Assembly (NCBI GenBank): GCA_035296965.1
Contig: DATGZX010000445.1
Span: forward strand, 1 to 8,514
DNA from: DATGZX01 sp035296965
GTDB taxonomy: Bacteria; Planctomycetota; Planctomycetia; Gemmatales; Gemmataceae
DNA length: 8,514 nucleotides
Reading direction: 5' to 3'
Shown here: positions 6,919-8,514 of the stretch, piece after piece
Position numbering within the stretch: the stretch's first letter is position 1
Layout: each line of letters opens with the position of its first letter
The notes under the pieces: generated by a model
Databases searched by the model: none
Told to the model about the DNA's origin: nothing
Seen by the model: only the letters and a program-made list of their open reading frames with translations
Program-made: the position numbers and the translations under genes

Positions 6919-7062
6919 TTACTCTCTGGCGGAGGTGCGGAAGTTCACTGGCGGGCTTTTCAGGATTCGGATCTTCCGACCGAGGATGGAGATACTTATT
7001 CTAACCCACGTCGGGGCTGAATCAACCCGAATGACCCAGGGGTCGAGTTCATCCCGCAAGCC
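6919..7062. other. Intergenic leader and promoter region between divergent genes
   Basis: This stretch holds the candidate promoter and the untranslated leader of the minus-strand operon. Reading frames on either strand here have no family resemblance that I can recognise. No convincing plus-strand promoter or ribosome binding site for the following plus-strand gene is visible. Confidence 0.4.
6998..7025 (-). promoter_or_regulatory. Candidate sigma70-like promoter of the minus-strand operon
   Basis: On the minus strand, TTGATT (7025-7020) and TAGAAT (7003-6998) are separated by 16 nt. They match the -35 and -10 consensus at 4 of 6 and 5 of 6 positions. A start near 6990 would give a leader of about 95 nt before ATG 6896, carrying the palindrome. 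Planctomycete promoters are poorly conserved, so this is a tentative call. Confidence 0.4.
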
Positions 7063-7782
7063 TTGTTCGTGGGCTTCATCTCGGATCCGCCGACAATTGG
7101 AGCGAAACAGCTGAACACCTTGGAAAACCCGCGAAAAAGCCAATCGCTAGGCGGTCTCCTCGGCCAGGATTCCTGTGAACTCCCGGGTTACGATTTTCGT
7201 GTCAGAACATCCCGCTCCCGGAAGATTACGGACCTGAGCCTGGGCGACATCGTCCTGATTCCTGGGTTCGACGGCCCGAGAACCATCTGCGACGCAACCA
7301 AGGTCGCGGATGGCTCGGACGCGGGCAAGTTCGAAGTCGCCCTGCGGGACGAAGCCGGCGAGGTCGAGCACGCCCGGTTTGCCCCGGACGAAGAAGTGCA
7401 GGTCGTCGGGAAAGCGCCCAAGGAGGCCAAGGACAGGCCCATACCCGCGGAGTCAGCGGCGCAGAAGACCACGTCGAAGGGCAAAGGCACGAAGAACAAG
7501 GCACCCAAGCCCGAGGGCGCCAAGAAGCCGAAGGCCCCCGCGCCGCCCAAGGAGAAGAAGACCAGCGCCCTGGACGCCGCCGCCAGGGTTCTGGGAGAGA
7601 ACGGCGAGCCGATGAACTGCCAGGAGTTGATCAAGGCGATGGCGGACAAGGGGTACTGGACTTCACCGGGCGGGCTGACCCCTCACGCGACGCTTTATTC
7701 CGCGATCATCAGAGAGATCAAGGCGAAGGGCAAGGAGGCACGGTTCAAGAAGGCGGATCGGGGGAAGTTCAGCCTAACGTAG
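7063..7782 (+). CDS. HARE-HTH (winged-helix) domain protein with basic Lys/Pro/Ala linker; start uncertain
   Basis: The open frame gives up to 239 residues but contains no ATG before codon 184; only TTG (7063, 7120) and GTG (7069) are available upstream, none with a clear ribosome binding site. Codons look well used only from about 7223 (KITDLSLGDIVLIPGFDG), so the true start is unresolved and the gene may have lost its 5' end. Residues about 53-115 resemble a small beta-barrel-like domain of unknown role. Residues about 116-166 are a low-complexity Lys/Pro/Ala linker with many KK/PK steps. Residues 166-239 are a HARE-HTH domain (SALDAAARVLGENGEPMNCQ, KAMADKGYWTSPGGLTPHAT, LYSAIIREIKAKGKEARF), close to the consensus. 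HARE-HTH is predicted to bind DNA or modified DNA, and the basic linker fits nucleic-acid contact. It is not part of the minus-strand operon; it is transcribed divergently and has its own terminator. Confidence 0.8.
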   Translation: MFVGFISDPPTIGAKQLNTLENPRKSQSLGGLLGQDSCELPGYDFRVRTSRSRKITDLSLGDIVLIPGFDGPRTICDATKVADGSDAGKFEVALRDEAGEVEHARFAPDEEVQVVGKAPKEAKDRPIPAESAAQKTTSKGKGTKNKAPKPEGAKKPKAPAPPKEKKTSALDAAARVLGENGEPMNCQELIKAMADKGYWTSPGGLTPHATLYSAIIREIKAKGKEARFKKADRGKFSLT

Positions 7783-7793
7783 GCTTGCCTACG
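7778..7793 (+). repeat. Perfect inverted repeat over the stop codon of the HARE-HTH gene
   Basis: CGTAGGC-TT-GCCTACG; the TAG stop (7780-7782) is inside the left arm. It could form a 6-7 bp hairpin at the mRNA 3' end. There is no T run after it, so on its own it is not a terminator. Confidence 0.5.
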
Positions 7794-7814
7794 CTATCCC
7801 CAGGATTGCTCACG

Positions 7815-7842
7815 AGGCCCCGCACTTGGCGGGGTCTTTCTC
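7815..7842 (+). terminator. Intrinsic terminator after the HARE-HTH gene
   Basis: The stem AGGCCCCGC (7815-7823) pairs with GCGGGGTCT (7829-7837), with one G-T wobble, around an ACTTG loop. TTCTC follows, making a TCTTTCTC pyrimidine tract with the end of the stem. It lies 33 nt after the stop. The GC-rich stem is strong and the T tract moderate. Confidence 0.75.
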
Positions 7843-7984
7843 ATTGGCGTTTGGGCCAACCGGGGCAAACCGGACGCGACCTTGGCGAACGTGGGCGGAA
7901 TTGGGCTGAAGAAATAGCGAGCTGGCGGGCGAACAACGGCTAGTCCCGTTATCCAGGAATCCAGATCTTCTTGGCAACAACCAC
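7843..7984. other. Intergenic region without recognised genes
   Basis: About 140 nt between the terminator and the small minus-strand gene. A weak inverted repeat (AACGG-6 nt-CCGTT, 7935-7950) has no T tract. I see nothing else. Confidence 0.4.
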
Positions 7985-8233
7985 CTAGCTCGCACTCGGG
8001 AGATCCAAGGGGGCCGGCGCCTTCGTGAAGAACGCCAAGCCCTTGTAGCTGGTCAAGTATTCGTAGTTGGTGGTAAAGAGGCCCCCGGTCGCGTGGATCA
8101 CCAGCGGCTCGCGCTGACGTTGCAAAATGACCAGGAAGTCGTCGGGGCTTACGCTCACGATAGCACCAGACGCTTTGATGGCCTGTGCAATTGCCGCGGC
8201 TGCTGCTGCTTCCGCGCCCGCACCTGCACTCAT
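7985..8233 (-). CDS. Small conserved planctomycete protein of unknown function
   Basis: The frame gives 82 residues from ATG 8233-8231, with GGAG (8242-8239) 5 nt upstream. An Ala-rich N-terminal helix (GAGAEAAAAAAIAQAIKASG, residues about 4-23) is followed by a mixed segment with IVSVSPDDFLVILQRQREPL, VIHATGGLFTTNYEYLTSYK and GLAFFTKAPAPLDLP. The TGG-(L/F)F-TNY-YLTSYKGLAFFTK block looks like a conserved family of short planctomycete proteins that I recognise but cannot name. No signal peptide or membrane segment is convincing; the N-terminal Ala stretch is more helix-like than a signal. It is isolated, with no co-directional neighbour within reach. Good start context and a high-GC third-codon pattern support it as real. 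Its function is not known to me. Confidence 0.7.
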   Translation of the reverse strand: MSAGAGAEAAAAAAIAQAIKASGAIVSVSPDDFLVILQRQREPLVIHATGGLFTTNYEYLTSYKGLAFFTKAPAPLDLPSAS

Positions 8234-8382
8234 GATCTCTCCCTCGTCGCGATCAAAGATTAGAATTGAACACTCGCGGTCCGTCTGTCTCGGCTGCGTC
8301 CATCAAAAATGTTGGCATCGACGGAGTACAACGAGAATGTTTTTTACGATCGGCACAACGCTGGCTAAATGGGACGTATTTT

Positions 8383-8400
8383 GTTAGCGCGTCCCCCTCT
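8383..8400 (+). mobile_element. Possible left terminal repeat of an IS66-type element
   Basis: GTTAGCGCGTCCCCCTCT resembles the GTAAGCG-CCCC type of IS66-family ends and lies about 80 nt before the presumed transposase start. The other end is outside the window, so this rests on resemblance alone. Confidence 0.3.
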
Positions 8401-8465
8401 GTCCCAGGTTGGGTTTGCTTGCAACTGGCGCAGCTGAACGGCGTTGTCGTTGCTAGCATGAATGC

Positions 8466-8514
8466 ATGGATGTTCTTGTCTGTCGCGGATGCCGACAACG
8501 TGAGCAGCGCATCC
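8466..8514 (+). CDS. Probable IS66-type transposase, N-terminal fragment
   Basis: Sixteen codons from ATG 8466 run off the right edge: MDVLVCRGCRQREQRI. The CxxCR-R---RI pattern matches the beginning of many planctomycete IS66-family TnpC transposases, where it leads into a coiled-coil leucine-rich segment. An in-frame stop lies just upstream (TAG 8454-8456), so the frame starts here. The rest, including the DDE domain, is outside the window. The ribosome binding site is not obvious. The call rests on a very short peptide. Confidence 0.5.
   Translation, partial: MDVLVCRGCRQREQRI

Noticed and set aside
6919..7143. A 74-codon minus-strand frame upstream of the cytochrome-type gene
   Set aside because: It covers the candidate promoter and leader, has no recognisable domain and no good start context.
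7493..7570. A-, G- and C-rich run of Lys/Pro/Ala codons as a DNA repeat
   Set aside because: The period is irregular and it is explained by a low-complexity protein linker, not by repeated DNA units.
7188..7649. A 153-codon minus-strand frame opposite the HARE-HTH gene
   Set aside because: The plus strand encodes an evident HARE-HTH domain and Lys/Pro/Ala linker. The antisense peptide is a low-complexity mirror of it.
7935..7950. AACGG-CCGTT inverted repeat as a terminator for the small minus-strand gene
   Set aside because: The stem is only 5 bp and no T run follows on the minus strand.
8253..8498. An 81-codon minus-strand frame with several cysteines
   Set aside because: No family resemblance and no ribosome binding site; it overlaps the probable IS66-type start and element end on the other strand.
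1..8514. CRISPR array, tRNA or rRNA genes
   Set aside because: No regularly spaced direct repeats, and no cloverleaf or rRNA-like sequence seen on reading either strand.

Overview
The window looks like a piece of a planctomycete chromosome, probably a high-GC Gemmata/Pirellula-type relative. The evidence is a set of protein families expanded in that phylum: a secreted DUF1549/DUF1553 cytochrome-like protein with a bacterial Ig-like domain, a Tat-exported DUF1501 protein, a secreted PPC-domain protein, a HARE-HTH protein with a Lys/Pro/Ala linker, and WD40 and HEAT relics. This assignment rests on recognising the families; no search was run.

Layout. Positions 2-139 (+) are the C-terminal end of an IS4/Tn5-type transposase whose element has inserted into a minus-strand gene (122-547). 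That gene keeps its signal peptide and Ig-like domain but is cut at its first cysteine (heme-type) motif. Positions 548-1572 are decayed DNA: a minus-strand DUF1501 C-terminal relic (585-907), a plus-strand WD40 relic in two frames (about 981-1237), and a plus-strand HEAT-repeat relic (about 1384-1572) that ends at the 3' end of the next gene.

Positions 1568-6896 are an intact minus-strand operon in the order DUF1549/DUF1553 cytochrome-like protein, DUF1501 protein, PPC-domain protein. The gaps are short (about 6-35 nt). A candidate sigma70-like promoter lies at 6998-7025. A perfect 14-bp palindrome (6905-6918) contains the Shine-Dalgarno sequence of the first gene. All three products carry export signals, so they probably act together in the periplasm or at the cell surface. 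Their biochemical role is not established. The relics at 122-907 look like part of a second, paralogous cassette of the same kind.

Positions 7063-7782 (+) hold a HARE-HTH (winged-helix) protein whose start is poorly defined and which may be 5'-truncated. It is followed by a stop-codon hairpin and a good intrinsic terminator (7815-7842). Positions 7985-8233 (-) encode an 82-residue conserved-looking small protein of unknown function. From 8466 the first 16 codons of a probable IS66-type transposase run off the right edge. The window is therefore an accessory, IS-bounded and partly eroded neighbourhood around one intact secreted-protein operon.
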